DNA of 64,000 bases. Source: Naasia sp. Its GTDB lineage: Bacteria; Actinomycetota; Actinomycetes; Actinomycetales; Microbacteriaceae. The stretch is taken from contig NZ_JAODMK010000044.1 of NCBI RefSeq assembly GCF_025465545.1, forward strand, positions 24,563 to 88,562. Reading direction: 5' to 3'. How positions within the stretch are numbered: the first letter of the stretch is position 1; each line of letters starts with the position of its first letter. The notes under the pieces were generated by a model. It made no database searches. It was not told the DNA's origin and saw only the letters and a list, made by a program, of their open reading frames with translations. Shown here piece by piece: positions 47,251-58,074 of the stretch. The position numbers were made by a program, and so were the translations under genes.

Positions 47251-48126
47251 TCAGGAGCGCGGCTGAGGGGGGCCGAAGACGACGTCGCGCGCCTCCACCC
47301 GACGGTCCCGGACCGTGGTCGGGGACTCGAGGTGCACCGCGCCGCTCGGCAGGATGCCCGCGGCACCGAAGCGCTCCATCACCCGCCACTGCGCGGCGAC
47401 ATCCTCGCCGGCGTGCTCGGCGGGCAGCTGCGGCCAGAAGTCGAAGCCGCCGCACTCGACGAGCGCCTCACGACGGTAGAGCGCGCAGGCGCCGAGCCAG
47501 GCGATCTTGTAGGGCAGCCAGCTGTCCCGCTCGACCGGGACCTCCGCCGCCACGTGCACCAGGTTCGCCGCGAAGTGCAGCGCTGCCCGCTCGATGCCGG
47601 GCTCGCCCATCCGGATCCGCTCGGGCTGCACCGGGCCCTGCCACGGTTCGAAGCTGGTGCGGTCCTGCGGGCGGTACTCCTCGAGCGCCGACAGGCCGTG
47701 CACGCCGCTGCCGACGAAGCCGCAGCCCAGCGTGACGAGGGCGTCCAGCATCCGGCTGATGGAGCGGGGCTCCAGCCAGACGTCGTCGTCGAGGAACAGC
47801 ACGAACTCGGCGCTCGAGGAGTCGAGGAGGTGCTGGCGGTGCTCGGCGAGGCCGCGGCGGGGGAGGTGCCGCGACGTGCTCACGGCGTGGCCCTGGGCGC
47901 GCAGCAGGCGCACCATGGCGGCCGCGGGCGGAGCGGCGAACGACGGGTCGCCGTCGGACTGGTCGCTGATGATCACGTCGAAGGCCGGATCGTCCTGGGC
48001 GGCGAGCCCCGCGAGCGTGACGGCGAGCTCCGCGGGACGGCTCTTGGTGGGGATGAGCACCTCCACCGTCGCGGGGGCGGGGGCAGCGGGGGTGCCCCAG
48101 TCGCCGGACCAGCGCCGTGCGGTCAT
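47251..48126 (-). CDS. Family 2 glycosyltransferase
   Basis: VEVLIPTKSRPAELAVTLAGLAAQ; VLFLDDDVWLEP. Confidence 0.83.
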   Translation of the reverse strand: MTARRWSGDWGTPAAPAPATVEVLIPTKSRPAELAVTLAGLAAQDDPAFDVIISDQSDGDPSFAAPPAAAMVRLLRAQGHAVSTSRHLPRRGLAEHRQHLLDSSSAEFVLFLDDDVWLEPRSISRMLDALVTLGCGFVGSGVHGLSALEEYRPQDRTSFEPWQGPVQPERIRMGEPGIERAALHFAANLVHVAAEVPVERDSWLPYKIAWLGACALYRREALVECGGFDFWPQLPAEHAGEDVAAQWRVMERFGAAGILPSGAVHLESPTTVRDRRVEARDVVFGPPQPRS

Positions 48127-48195
48127 GGTGTCCTCCCCTGCCCCGGGTCTCGCCCGCAGAGCCGAATGACACTCTCGCGGAACCCCGGCCGGGTG

Positions 48196-49005
48196 TCAGG
48201 GGGTTGCGTCGAACGCTGAGCCGAGTCGGGCGAGCACCGCCGCGTGCAGGGCGCCGTTCGTGACGAGAGCACTGCCGTGCCAGGGGCCGGGCGCGCCGGC
48301 GATGGAGCTGAAGCGGCCGCCCGCCTCCTCGACGATGGGCACGAGCGCTGCCATGTCGTAGGGCTGCAGATCGAACTCGGCCGCCACGTCCAGCGCCCCC
48401 TCCGCGACGAGCATGTAGGACCAGAACTCGCCGTAGGCGCGCGTGCGCCACACCGCGTCGGCCAGGCGGAGCAGATCCTCCGTGCGGCCCTCCGCCTGCC
48501 AGCCCTTGAGGCTGTTGTAGCTGAGCGACGCGTCCGCCAGCTCACCCACCGCGGACACGGTGAGCCGGCGGGGAGTCGCGCCGGGGAAGTCCACCGCCCA
48601 GGCCCCCTGTCCGCGGGCGGCCCACCAGCGCCGGCCGAGCGCCGGAGCGCTCACCACGCCGACCACCGGATCGCCGTCGATGGCGAGGGCGACGAGGTTG
48701 CCCCAGACCGGCACGCCGCGGAGGAAGTTCGCCGTGCCGTCGATCGGATCGAGGATCCACTGCCTGCCCTCGGCACGGGTGCCGCCGTACTCCTCGCCGA
48801 GGACCGAGTCGTCGGGACGCGACTCGCGCAGCGCGGCCCGGAGCGCCTGCTCGACGGCCCGGTCCGCATCCGTCACGGGGGTGCGGTCAGGCTTGGTCTC
48901 GACCCGGAGGTCGATCGCCCGGAACCGCTCCAGCGCGATCACATGCGCCATGTCGGCGAGGTCACGAGCGAGTCGAAGGTCGTCCTCGTATCCGCCGCCG
49001 GTCAC
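48196..49005 (-). CDS. hisN: Histidinol-phosphatase (inositol monophosphatase family)
   Basis: VTDADRAVEQALR; VLGEEYGG; WILDPIDGTANFLRG. Confidence 0.85.
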   Translation of the reverse strand: MTGGGYEDDLRLARDLADMAHVIALERFRAIDLRVETKPDRTPVTDADRAVEQALRAALRESRPDDSVLGEEYGGTRAEGRQWILDPIDGTANFLRGVPVWGNLVALAIDGDPVVGVVSAPALGRRWWAARGQGAWAVDFPGATPRRLTVSAVGELADASLSYNSLKGWQAEGRTEDLLRLADAVWRTRAYGEFWSYMLVAEGALDVAAEFDLQPYDMAALVPIVEEAGGRFSSIAGAPGPWHGSALVTNGALHAAVLARLGSAFDATP

Positions 49006-49039
49006 GCGCCCAGCCTAGGGCGCACCTCGCGGTCTCCGG

Positions 49040-50098
49040 TCAGCCGCCCGGCGGGACCACCAGGCCGTCGAGGATGTGCCGGAGCGAGTCGAGCCGTCGG
49101 ATGCCCACGTCGCCGAGCTCGCCGGCCTCCACGCGGTCCACGATCTCCCAGTCGTGCGCCTCCCTCAGCGGGATGCCCTCCGGCGGGTCGCCCTCGGGCA
49201 CCACGGCCCGCTCGGCGAAGGAGCGCAGGACGCTGGCCCGGTCCACATGGCCGAGCCCGAACGACCGGACCCCCGGGGTGTCGATGATCCAGCCCGCCCT
49301 GCCGTCGTCCGCGCGCACGCGGAGCGAGATCGTCGACGACGAGGTGTGCCGCCCGCGGCCGGTCACGGCGTTCACCACTCCGATCGCGCGGTCGGCGCCC
49401 GGCACCAGGGCGTTCACCAGCGTCGACTTGCCCACACCGGAGTGCCCGACCGCGACCGTGCTGTGGCCGGCCAGGCGGTCCCGCAGCTGGTCCAGGGGCA
49501 CCTCGCCGGTCCCGCTCAGCACCACCTCCAGGTCGAGCACCGCGAACTCGGCGAGCAGCGGGGCCGGGTCGGCGACATCCGTCTTGGTGACGATGAGGAT
49601 CGGATCGAGGCCGGCGTCGAAGGCGGCCACGAGGTAGCGGTCGATCAGCCGGGGGCGCGGCTCGGGGTTCGCCGCCGCGACGACGATCATCATCTGGTCG
49701 GCGTTGGCGACGATGATGCGCTCGACATCGTCGGTGTCGTCCGCGCTGCGCCGGAGCAGCGTCGACCGGTCGGCGATGCGCACGACTCGGGCGAGCGTGC
49801 CCTCCTCGCCGGTGGTGTCGCCCACGACGTCGACCAGGTCGCCCGTGACCATCGAGTTGCGCCCGAGCTCGCGGGCGCGCTTGGCGTAGATCTCGCGCTC
49901 CGTGTCGGTGTCCTCGCCGACCAGCACGAGCACCCGGCCGCGGTCCACGCTGAGGACCCGCCCGCGCTCGGCGTCCGCGTGCTCGGGCCGGTGCTTCGAC
50001 CGCGGGCGGGTGCCGCGCGGATTAGGCCGGACCCGGGCGTCGCGCTCGTCGTAGTCGGAGTACGGGGAGTCCTCGCCGCCCTCATCCAGCCAGCTCAT
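49040..50098 (-). CDS. rsgA: Ribosome small-subunit-dependent GTPase A
   Basis: Circularly permuted GTPase: VTKTD ... GHSGVGKSTLVNAL ... IDTPGVRSF. Confidence 0.93.
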   Translation of the reverse strand: MSWLDEGGEDSPYSDYDERDARVRPNPRGTRPRSKHRPEHADAERGRVLSVDRGRVLVLVGEDTDTEREIYAKRARELGRNSMVTGDLVDVVGDTTGEEGTLARVVRIADRSTLLRRSADDTDDVERIIVANADQMMIVVAAANPEPRPRLIDRYLVAAFDAGLDPILIVTKTDVADPAPLLAEFAVLDLEVVLSGTGEVPLDQLRDRLAGHSTVAVGHSGVGKSTLVNALVPGADRAIGVVNAVTGRGRHTSSSTISLRVRADDGRAGWIIDTPGVRSFGLGHVDRASVLRSFAERAVVPEGDPPEGIPLREAHDWEIVDRVEAGELGDVGIRRLDSLRHILDGLVVPPGG

Positions 50099-50111
50099 CC
50101 GGAAGCCCGCG

Positions 50112-51521
50112 TCACGCCGGCGCCACGGCCAGCGAGGGCCCGAGCATCGCGGCCCACAGGTCGGCGAACTGGGGGAGGGTCTTCGCGGTCGTCGTGATGT
50201 CGTCGAGGATCAGTCCGGGCACCACCAGGCCGAGGAGGGCGCCCGCGGTCGCCATCCGGTGGTCCTCGTAGGTCCGCCACGGCCGCTCTCCGGCGGTGAG
50301 CGGGGCGGGCACGACAGAGAGGCCGTCCTCCTCCTCGGTCACCCGGCCGCCGAGCGCGTTGAGCTCGGTGGCGAGGGCGGCGAGGCGGTCGGTCTCGTGC
50401 CCGCGGAGGTGGCCGATGCCCGTGATCCGGCTGGGGCTCGAGGCGAGGGCGGCGAGGATCACGATCGTCGGCGCGAGTTCGCCGGCTGCCGAGAGGTCGA
50501 GCTCCAGTCCGGGAAGCAGCGCACCGCCGCGCACCCCGGGTCCGCCGTCGACGATCAGATCGGTGCCCACGCGCTCGACCGTCGCCCCGAAGCGGGCCAG
50601 CAGCCCGGGCACCTCGTCGCCGACCTGGGTGGTGGACGCAGGCCACCCGGGCACGGCGACGCGGCCGCCGGCGAGAAGCGCGGCGGCGAGGAACGGCGCC
50701 GCATTGGAGAGGTCCGGCTCGATGTCGCGCTCGCCGCCGCGGAGACCGGACGCCGGCACGACCCACACTCCGTCCGCGGGACGGGCCACCTCGACGCCGC
50801 GTGCCGCAAGGGTCGCGACGGTCATCTCGATGTGCGGCAGGCTCGGCAGGCGCTCGCCGACGGAGCGCAGGGTGAGCCCCTGCTCGAAGCGGGGCGCGGA
50901 GAGCAGCAGCCCGGAGATGAACTGGCTGGACGCCGATGAGTCGATCTCGAGCTCCCCGCCCGCGACTCGGCCGGTGCCGTAGACCGTGAAGGGCAGGCTG
51001 CCGCGCTTCTCGTCGCCGACCTCCACCCCGAGCGCTCGGAGTGAGTCGATCGTGGTCCGCATCGGCCGCCGGCGGGCAGCCGCATCCCCGTCGAAGGTCA
51101 CCGGGCCGAGGGCGAGCGCGGCGAGAGGAGGGCCGAAGCGCATGAGCGTGCCGGCCAGGCCGCAGTCGATGGCGACGCCGCCCTCCAGCGGGCCTGGCGT
51201 GACGAGGAGGTCCGGCCCGAAGCCGGTGTCCGTTCCCGTCCGCTCGATGCGGGTGCCGAGCGAGCGCAGGGCCTCGATCATCAGGGCGGAGTCGCGTGAG
51301 TGCAGGGGTGAGCGGAGCAGCGTCGGCTCCTCCGCCAGTGCGGACAGCACCAGCTCGCGATTGGTCAGGCTCTTCGAGCCGGGCAGCGGCACACGCGCGG
51401 CGAGGGGACCGTCCGCCTGGCGTGCCAGCCAGGCGGTGCCGGGTGTGGCGCCGCCGTCCCGCACGTCGTGGTCGTCGCCCGGCAGCTCGAAGCGGGGCGA
51501 GGAATATCCGAGGATCCCCAT
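50112..51521 (-). CDS. aroA: 3-phosphoshikimate 1-carboxyvinyltransferase (EPSP synthase)
   Basis: [51 protein letters not shown]. Confidence 0.95.
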   Translation of the reverse strand: MGILGYSSPRFELPGDDHDVRDGGATPGTAWLARQADGPLAARVPLPGSKSLTNRELVLSALAEEPTLLRSPLHSRDSALMIEALRSLGTRIERTGTDTGFGPDLLVTPGPLEGGVAIDCGLAGTLMRFGPPLAALALGPVTFDGDAAARRRPMRTTIDSLRALGVEVGDEKRGSLPFTVYGTGRVAGGELEIDSSASSQFISGLLLSAPRFEQGLTLRSVGERLPSLPHIEMTVATLAARGVEVARPADGVWVVPASGLRGGERDIEPDLSNAAPFLAAALLAGGRVAVPGWPASTTQVGDEVPGLLARFGATVERVGTDLIVDGGPGVRGGALLPGLELDLSAAGELAPTIVILAALASSPSRITGIGHLRGHETDRLAALATELNALGGRVTEEEDGLSVVPAPLTAGERPWRTYEDHRMATAGALLGLVVPGLILDDITTTAKTLPQFADLWAAMLGPSLAVAPA

Positions 51522-51526
51522 CGGTT
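51501..51526 (+). promoter_or_regulatory. Candidate SigH/SigR-type promoter (GGAAT-N18-GTT)
   Basis: GGAAT 51501-51505, GTT 51524-51526, upstream of the sigma gene and inside the aroA 5' end. Confidence 0.6.
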
Positions 51527-51614
51527 CCACAATAACGGCGCACATCACAACCGAAGGGAGGCGTCGGTGACTCTCACGATGCCGCTCCCGGTCCGAGAAC
51601 TAAGCTTTGCTCCG

Positions 51615-52328
51615 ATGAGCGACACAAGCGATCCCACTAATTCCCCCGCGGGAAACCCCGAGGAAGTGGCGGAGGCCGAGGCCGTCGAGACGATCGAGGA
51701 GGCCCTCGACGAGGCCGCGAGCCCCGCCGTTCTGCGCGCCCTGTTCGAGGAGCAGGCCCTGCCGTTCCTCGACCAGCTGTACGCCGCGGGGCTGCGCATG
51801 ACGCGCAACCCGTCCGACGCGCAGGACCTGGTGCAGGAGACCTTCGTCAAGGCGTTCTCCGCTTTCCGCCAGTACCAGCAGGGCACCAATCTCAAGGCGT
51901 GGCTGTACCGGATCCTGACGAACACGTTCATCAACAGCTACCGCAAGAACCAGCGGAACCCGTACCAGGGCACGATCGACGACCTCGAGGACTGGCAGCT
52001 GGGCAGCGCCGAGTCGGCGACCGCGCCGATCAGCCGGTCCGCCGAGGCGGAGGCGATCGACCACCTTCCGGATTCGGCGGTGAAGGACGCGCTCCAGGCC
52101 GTGCCTGAGGACTTCCGGCTGGCTGTCTACTTCGCGGACGTCGAAGGCTTCTCCTACCAGGAGATCGCGGACATCATGAAGACCCCCGTCGGCACCGTGA
52201 TGAGCCGGTTGCATCGCGGCAGGCGGCTGCTGCGCGAACTGCTGGGCGACTACGCGCAGGAGCGTGGCATCGCCGTCGGCGCCACGTCGCGCCGGCGCAC
52301 CACCAAGGACGATGGAGCGGAGAAATGA
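51615..52328 (+). CDS. sigH: ECF sigma factor SigH/SigR-type (alternative in-frame GTG start 51567)
   Basis: [50 protein letters not shown]; adjacent ZAS anti-sigma. Confidence 0.92.
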   Translation: MSDTSDPTNSPAGNPEEVAEAEAVETIEEALDEAASPAVLRALFEEQALPFLDQLYAAGLRMTRNPSDAQDLVQETFVKAFSAFRQYQQGTNLKAWLYRILTNTFINSYRKNQRNPYQGTIDDLEDWQLGSAESATAPISRSAEAEAIDHLPDSAVKDALQAVPEDFRLAVYFADVEGFSYQEIADIMKTPVGTVMSRLHRGRRLLRELLGDYAQERGIAVGATSRRRTTKDDGAEK

Positions 52329-52564
52329 CCGATTGCGGTTGTGAGAAGGCCAAGCAGGAGCTCGAGGAGTACCTGCACAACGAGATCTCCAGTGGAGACG
52401 CGGCGGACATCCGCGAGCACATGGAGAACTGCGCTGACTGCGCCGGAGAGCACAGGGTCGGCCTCGTGCTGACCGAGGTCGTGCGCCGGGCATGCAAGGA
52501 CGCCGCGCCCGAGGAGCTGCGCACCCAGGTGCTCGACCGGCTCCGAGCCCTGCAGACCCACTAG
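52325..52564 (+). CDS. rsrA: ZAS-type anti-sigma factor (RsrA/RshA-like)
   Basis: HMENCADC (HxxxCxxC) motif; 4-nt overlap with sigma gene. Confidence 0.9.
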   Translation: MTDCGCEKAKQELEEYLHNEISSGDAADIREHMENCADCAGEHRVGLVLTEVVRRACKDAAPEELRTQVLDRLRALQTH

Positions 52565-52624
52565 ATACCTCCGATCGCACCGGCGAGGCGGGCAGTGCAG
52601 CCCGCGGTCCCCGCGATCGACCCG

Positions 52625-52660
52625 AAAGGCCCCGCCGACCCGAAGGTCGACGGGGCCTTT
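52625..52660 (+). terminator. Hairpin terminator
   Basis: AAAGGCCCCGCCGACC-cgaa-GGTCGACGGGGCCTTT (one mismatch). Confidence 0.75.
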
Positions 52661-52692
52661 CGCTGTCCCGTGGCGGATCGCCGGGACGCCGG

Positions 52693-53718
52693 TCAGGGAA
52701 TGCTGGCGAGCACCTGGGACAGGTCATCTCGGCTGAGCGCGGTGAGCCTGCCGATGGCCGCAGAGTGGTCGTCTCTCGTTCCCGCCTCCAGGTTGGTCCA
52801 GACATCCAGCACGAAGGGCGCCGCGTCGTAGGAGTAGGCGGCTTCGACGCTCGCGGGGGCGTCGGTCTGCTCGGCGGTCCAGGTGATGCCCGATGTCTGG
52901 CCCTGGCCGTCCAGCCAGGGGTCCTCGGTGAAGGTGCTCTGGGTGGTCAGGTAGTCGCGCCATGCGGTCTGCGCCTCCCCGACGGCCGAGTACCGCACGA
53001 AGTACACCTCGGTCCCCGGCAGGTCCGTCCAGCTGCACTGGAGGATGTCCAGCGCTCCCTCGGGCGTGAACTGGTCGAGGGCGTAGGGGCCGCACGTGCC
53101 GCCGTCGCTCACGCCGAAGACATACTGCAGTGCGGCAGCGCCCTCCAGCGGCGGACAGCCGGCGGAGGCGGCGCTGCCGTCCCAGCACGCGGCGGTGTCC
53201 GCGGGAGGTTCTGCGGCGCTGGGGGTCGGCGCGGGAGTCGCCGCGGACGGGCCCGCGGATGACGTCGGCTCGCCGGCGACGGGGGTGCTCGTCGGCAGGT
53301 GGGTGAGGACCGTGACGAGCGCGATCGTCACCAGGACGCCGACGATGGTGCCCACGGCACCGGTGATGATGCCGGCGATCGCCTTGCCGCGGCCGAGGCC
53401 GCCCGGCAGCGCGGACGCCCGCCGGAGGCCGATCACGCCGAGGACGATCGCGGCCACCCCCACGAGGAAGAGCGGATTGATCAGGATCGAGACGATGCCC
53501 AGGATGAGGCTGACCAGGGCGGGCGTGTTCCTCGCTCCCGGTTCGGGCGCCGGCCCCGATCCGGCTCCCGGCGGCTGCGCCGCCACCGAGCCGGCCGGCG
53601 TCGGGTCGGCCCAGCGGGTCCCGTCCCACCAGCGCAGACGGCCGGGGTGGTCGGGGTCCGGATACCAGGCTGCCGCCGGAGGCTGCCCGCCGCCGCTCTC
53701 CGCACCGTTCGTTGTCAT
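52693..53718 (-). CDS. DUF2510/DUF4190-type membrane protein
   Basis: AAWYPDPDHPGRLRWWDGTRWAD; two TM segments; secreted C-terminal part. Confidence 0.75.
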   Translation of the reverse strand: MTTNGAESGGGQPPAAAWYPDPDHPGRLRWWDGTRWADPTPAGSVAAQPPGAGSGPAPEPGARNTPALVSLILGIVSILINPLFLVGVAAIVLGVIGLRRASALPGGLGRGKAIAGIITGAVGTIVGVLVTIALVTVLTHLPTSTPVAGEPTSSAGPSAATPAPTPSAAEPPADTAACWDGSAASAGCPPLEGAAALQYVFGVSDGGTCGPYALDQFTPEGALDILQCSWTDLPGTEVYFVRYSAVGEAQTAWRDYLTTQSTFTEDPWLDGQGQTSGITWTAEQTDAPASVEAAYSYDAAPFVLDVWTNLEAGTRDDHSAAIGRLTALSRDDLSQVLASIP

Positions 53719-53840
53719 CGCTGCTCCTCATCGAGCCCGGGCATCAGTCGTGCCTGCCGTGGGCACACTCTATTTCCCGGGTGAGTCCCCCACCAGGGGA
53801 CGAGAGGGCGCGCCCGGCGCGCCGCGGAGAACCGGTCCGG

Positions 53841-53890
53841 TGGAGCAGAGGGCCCCGCCGACCCTGACGTCGGCGGGGCCCTCTGCTCCA
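53841..53890. terminator. 22-bp perfect hairpin downstream of odhA
   Basis: TGGAGCAGAGGGCCCCGCCGAC-cctgac-GTCGGCGGGGCCCTCTGCTCCA. Confidence 0.75.
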
Positions 53891-53898
53891 GCTGCGGT

Positions 53899-56800
53899 CT
53901 AGCCCAGTGCCCGCTGCACCAGATCAGCCTGCTCCTTGGCGTGGCGCTTCGCCGAGCCCGCGGCGGGCGACGCGGCCGCGGCGCGCGCGACCACCGAGAT
54001 GCTGCGGTCGTGCAGCCTCTTCGTCGCCACCTGGCAGACCAGGGGCCAGGCGCCCTGGTTCTCCGGCTCGTCCTGCGCCCACACCAGCTCGGCGTTCGGG
54101 TACGAGGCGATCAGCTCGCCCAGCTCCTTCTCCGGCACCGGGTAGTACTGCTCGAGGCGCACCAGCGCGACCGACTGGGAGTCCTCGCGCTTGGCCAGCT
54201 CGTTGACCAGGTCGTAGTGCAGCTTGCCGGCGTGCAGCACCACCCTCTTCACGGCGCCGCGATCGGTGATGCGGGCGTCGTCGAGCACCGGCTCGAACCT
54301 GCCGGAGGTGAAGTCCGCGATGTCGCTCGTCGCGCCACGCAGGCGCAGCATCGACTTGGGGGTGAACACCACCAGCGGGCGGCGGGGACGCAGGTAGGCC
54401 TGGCGCCGCAGCAGGTGGAAGTACGACGCGGGGGTGGAGGGCTGGGCGACCGTCATGTTCTTCTCGGCGCAGAGCTGCAGGTAGCGCTCGATGCGGGCCG
54501 ACGAGTGGTCGGGCCCCTGGCCCTCGTAGCCGTGGGGGAGCAGCAGCACGACGGACGACCGCTGGCCCCACTTCTGCTCGGCGGAGGACACGAACTCGTC
54601 GATGATGATCTGGGCGCCGTTCGCGAAGTCGCCGAACTGTGCCTCCCACAGCACGAGCGCGTCGGGGCGCTCCACCGAGTAGCCGTACTCGAAGCCCATG
54701 GCGGCGTACTCGCTGAGCAGGGTGTCATAGATCCAGAACTTGGCCTGGCCGTCCACCACGTTCGACAGGGGCAGCCATTCCTGGCCGTTCAGCCGATCGT
54801 GCAGCACCGCGTGCCGCTGCACGAACGTGCCGCGGCGGGTGTCCTGGCCGGCCATCCGCACCGGGGTGCCCTCCACCAGCAGCGAGCCGATGGCGAGCAG
54901 CTCGCCGAAGGCCCAGTCGATGCCGCCGCTGCGGCTCATCTCGGCTCGCTTCTTCAGCAGCGCCGACAGCTTGGGGTGCACGCTGAAGTTCGCGGGCGGG
55001 TTCTCGTGCGCGTCGCCGATCGCGGCGATCAGCGACGCCTCCACCGCCGTGCTCTCCGGTTCGCCCTCGAGGTTCCCCGCCTGCTGCGACTCGGGCAGCT
55101 CCAGGTCGGCCACCGTGTCGGTGTCCGATTCGGGCGCGATCACCGGCATCGAGGATGTCTGGGCCGCGTGGGTCTCCGCGAAGGCCCGCTCGAGGCGGTC
55201 CTGGAAGTCGCGGTGAGCGCTGTCGTACTCCTCCTGGGTGATGTCGCCGCGGCCGACGAGGGCCTCGGTGTACAGCTTGCGGACGCTGCGCTTGGCCTCG
55301 ATGAGGTTGTACATCAGCGGCTGGGTCATCGACGGGTCGTCGCCCTCGTTGTGGCCGCGACGGCGGTAGCAGACGAGGTCGATGATGGCGTCGCGGTGGA
55401 ACGTCTGGCGGTACTGGTAGGCCAGCTCCGCGACCCGCGCGACCGCCTCGGGGTCGTCGCCGTTCACGTGGAAGATCGGCGCCTGGATCGTCTTCGCCAC
55501 ATCGGTCGAGTAGATCGACGAGCGGGACTCGGCCGGAGCGGTGGTGAAGCCGACCTGGTTGTTCACCACGATGTGGATGGTGCCGCCCGTGCGGTAGGGG
55601 CGCAGCTGAGACATCTGGAGCGTCTCGACGACCACCCCCTGGCCGGCCATCGCGGCGTCGCCGTGGATGAGGATCGGCAGGACCCGGAATGTGCCGACCG
55701 GGTGCCGGTCCTGCTTGGCCCGGACGATGCCCTCGAGCACTCCGTCGACCGCCTCCAGGTGGGAGGGGTTCGCCGCAAGGTAGACCGGGATGGTCGTGCC
55801 GTTCGCGTTCTGGTAGGTGCCCTCGGTGCCGAGGTGGTACTTGACGTCTCCGGAGCCCTGGACGGTGCGCGGATCCTGGGTGCCCTCGAACTCGCGGAAG
55901 ATCTGCCCGTAGGTCTTGCCCGCGATGTTCGTGAGCACGTTGAGGCGGCCGCGGTGGGCCATGCCGATGGCGACCTCGGAGAGGCCGTCCTCGGCCGCGC
56001 CCTGGATCACGGTGTCCAGCAGCGAGATGAGGGACTCGCTGCCCTCCAGGCTGAACCGCTTCTGGCCGACGTACTTGGTCTGCAGGAAGGTCTCGAACGC
56101 CTCGGCCTCGTTGAGCTTGCTGAGGATGCGCATCTGCTCGTCGTGCGTCGGCTTGACGTACGGCTTCTCGATCTTGTCCTGGATCCATCTGCGCTGCGCG
56201 GGCACCTGGATGTGCATGTACTCGAGGCCGACCGTGCGGCAGTACGAGTCGCGGAGGACGCCGAGGATGTCGCGCAGCTTGGCGCTGCGCCGGCCGGCGA
56301 AGCCGCCGACCACGAAGTCGCGGTCGAGGTCCCAGAAGGTGAGTCCGTGGTTCTCGATCTCGAGGTCGGGGTGTGAGCGCTGGCGGTACTCCAGCGGATC
56401 GGTGTCCGCCATCAGGTGCCCGCGCACGCGGTAGGCGTTGATGAGCTCCTGCACCCGGGAGGTCTTCGACACGGTGTCGGACAGGTCCACGTGGATGTCC
56501 GGATTCCAGCGGATGGGCGCGTAGGGGATCCGCAGCGCGGCGAAGATGTCGTCGTAGAACTCGCTGCGGCCGATCAGCCGCTCGTGCACGAGCTTGAGGA
56601 ACTCGCCCGACCCCGCGCCCTGGATGACGCGGTGGTCGTAGGTGGAGGTGAGGGTGATCGTCTTGCCGATGCCCAGGTCGACGAGCGTGGTCTCGCTCGA
56701 GCCCTGGAACTCGGCCGGGTACTCGAGGGCGCCGGCGCCGACGATGGTGCCCTGTCCCTTCATCAGGCGCGGCACGGAGTGCACGGTGCCGATCCCGCCG

Positions 56801-57879
56801 GGGTTCGTCAGCGAGATGGTGGTGCCGGCGAAGTCGGCGGCGTCGAGCTTGTTGGCGCGCGCCTTGCGCACCAGTGCCTCGTAGGCGGACACGAACTCGC
56901 CGAAGTCCATGGTGTCGGCACCCTTGATGCTCGGCACGAGGAGTGCCCGGGTGCCGTCGGGCTTCGGGATGTCGATCGCGATGCCGAGGCCGACGTGGGC
57001 GGGCTGCACGACGGAGGGCTTGCCGTCCATCTCCGCGTAGTGCACGTTCTGGCTCGGGAAATCCTTGAGGACCTGTACGAGCGCCCAGCCGATCAGGTGG
57101 GTGAACGAGATCTTGCCGCCACGGGTGCGCTTGAGGTGGTTGTTGATGACGATCCGGTTGTCGATCATCAGCTTCGCCGGGATCGTCCGCACGCTCGTGG
57201 CCGTCGGGATGGTGAGGCTCTGGTCCATGTTGGTGGACAGGGTCTTCGCCATTCCGCGCAGCGGCGTCGTGACAGCGTCGGGGACGTCGCCCGCCTGCGT
57301 CTTGGCGCTGGTGGGGGCGTCGGCGGGGATCGGCTGCGCTCGCGGAGCCATCGATGTGGTTCGGGCGGCGAGGGTCGGCGCGGCCTGCTGCGGAGGCGCG
57401 GCGGCCGCCTCCGACGGGGCGTAGGGCCGCGCCGGGGTCGCGTCGCTGGGCGAGGCCTGCTGGGCGGGGGAGACCTGGACGGGAGCGGACGACGGGGGAG
57501 CGGCCTCAGCGGTGCCCGCGTCTGCGGGCGGGGAGGGCTCGACGGAGGTGGCGGGGCCGGGGATGGTCGGCTCGCTGGGGTTCGGTGCGAGCGGCTCGAC
57601 CGGTGCGGGCGGGTTCGGCTCGGGAGAGCCGGGCTGCACGTCGGGTGTCGCGGGGCCGGGCTGGATCGAGCCATCCGGTGCAGAGCCGTCGGCGGCGTGC
57701 CCGTTCGGCTCACCGGTGTGGGTCTCCACCGGGTGGTAGCTCTCGAGGATCGGCCACCACGACTTGTCGACCGCATTGCGGTCCTGGAGGAACCTCTCGT
57801 AGAGCTCGTCCACAAGCCACTCGTTGGCGCCGAACTCGCCGGTCGCCCCCTCGTCAGTTCCGGTCAATTGACTTGACAC
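53899..57879 (-). CDS. kgd: Multifunctional 2-oxoglutarate metabolism enzyme (E1o with fused E2 acyltransferase domain)
   Basis: N-terminal [28 protein letters not shown]2 domain [16 protein letters not shown]1 [34 protein letters not shown]. Confidence 0.95.
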   Translation of the reverse strand: MSSQLTGTDEGATGEFGANEWLVDELYERFLQDRNAVDKSWWPILESYHPVETHTGEPNGHAADGSAPDGSIQPGPATPDVQPGSPEPNPPAPVEPLAPNPSEPTIPGPATSVEPSPPADAGTAEAAPPSSAPVQVSPAQQASPSDATPARPYAPSEAAAAPPQQAAPTLAARTTSMAPRAQPIPADAPTSAKTQAGDVPDAVTTPLRGMAKTLSTNMDQSLTIPTATSVRTIPAKLMIDNRIVINNHLKRTRGGKISFTHLIGWALVQVLKDFPSQNVHYAEMDGKPSVVQPAHVGLGIAIDIPKPDGTRALLVPSIKGADTMDFGEFVSAYEALVRKARANKLDAADFAGTTISLTNPGGIGTVHSVPRLMKGQGTIVGAGALEYPAEFQGSSETTLVDLGIGKTITLTSTYDHRVIQGAGSGEFLKLVHERLIGRSEFYDDIFAALRIPYAPIRWNPDIHVDLSDTVSKTSRVQELINAYRVRGHLMADTDPLEYRQRSHPDLEIENHGLTFWDLDRDFVVGGFAGRRSAKLRDILGVLRDSYCRTVGLEYMHIQVPAQRRWIQDKIEKPYVKPTHDEQMRILSKLNEAEAFETFLQTKYVGQKRFSLEGSESLISLLDTVIQGAAEDGLSEVAIGMAHRGRLNVLTNIAGKTYGQIFREFEGTQDPRTVQGSGDVKYHLGTEGTYQNANGTTIPVYLAANPSHLEAVDGVLEGIVRAKQDRHPVGTFRVLPILIHGDAAMAGQGVVVETLQMSQLRPYRTGGTIHIVVNNQVGFTTAPAESRSSIYSTDVAKTIQAPIFHVNGDDPEAVARVAELAYQYRQTFHRDAIIDLVCYRRRGHNEGDDPSMTQPLMYNLIEAKRSVRKLYTEALVGRGDITQEEYDSAHRDFQDRLERAFAETHAAQTSSMPVIAPESDTDTVADLELPESQQAGNLEGEPESTAVEASLIAAIGDAHENPPANFSVHPKLSALLKKRAEMSRSGGIDWAFGELLAIGSLLVEGTPVRMAGQDTRRGTFVQRHAVLHDRLNGQEWLPLSNVVDGQAKFWIYDTLLSEYAAMGFEYGYSVERPDALVLWEAQFGDFANGAQIIIDEFVSSAEQKWGQRSSVVLLLPHGYEGQGPDHSSARIERYLQLCAEKNMTVAQPSTPASYFHLLRRQAYLRPRRPLVVFTPKSMLRLRGATSDIADFTSGRFEPVLDDARITDRGAVKRVVLHAGKLHYDLVNELAKREDSQSVALVRLEQYYPVPEKELGELIASYPNAELVWAQDEPENQGAWPLVCQVATKRLHDRSISVVARAAAASPAAGSAKRHAKEQADLVQRALG

Positions 57880-58014
57880 GGTGCCTCGCCCACTCTCGTC
57901 GATCCGGGTTTTCGTCCGGTTTTCAAGCCTAAACCTTCACCGGACCCGACAGGCGGATCCTGGCTGGAGGTTCCCGATGAGCCGCCCCGCCCGCCAGCGC
58001 GAGAAACGCACCCG

Positions 58015-58065
58015 TCCGGCCAACCTGCAACGGCACACGGTCGCAGGTTGGCCGGAGGGTTGCGG
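58015..58065. repeat. Palindromic direct repeat, copy A
   Basis: TCCGGCCAACCTGC-N14-GCAGGTTGGCCGGA (perfect 14-bp arms), followed by GGGTTGCGG; about 40/51 nt match copy B. Confidence 0.7.
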
Positions 58066-58074
58066 TCCTCCGGG

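Noticed and set aside
44760-47366. 868-aa minus ORF
   Set aside because: Shadow of the DHA2 MFS transporter and adjacent genes; no recognisable domain
53941-56376. 811-aa + ORF opposite kgd
   Set aside because: Antisense to a clearly conserved enzyme; no domain logic
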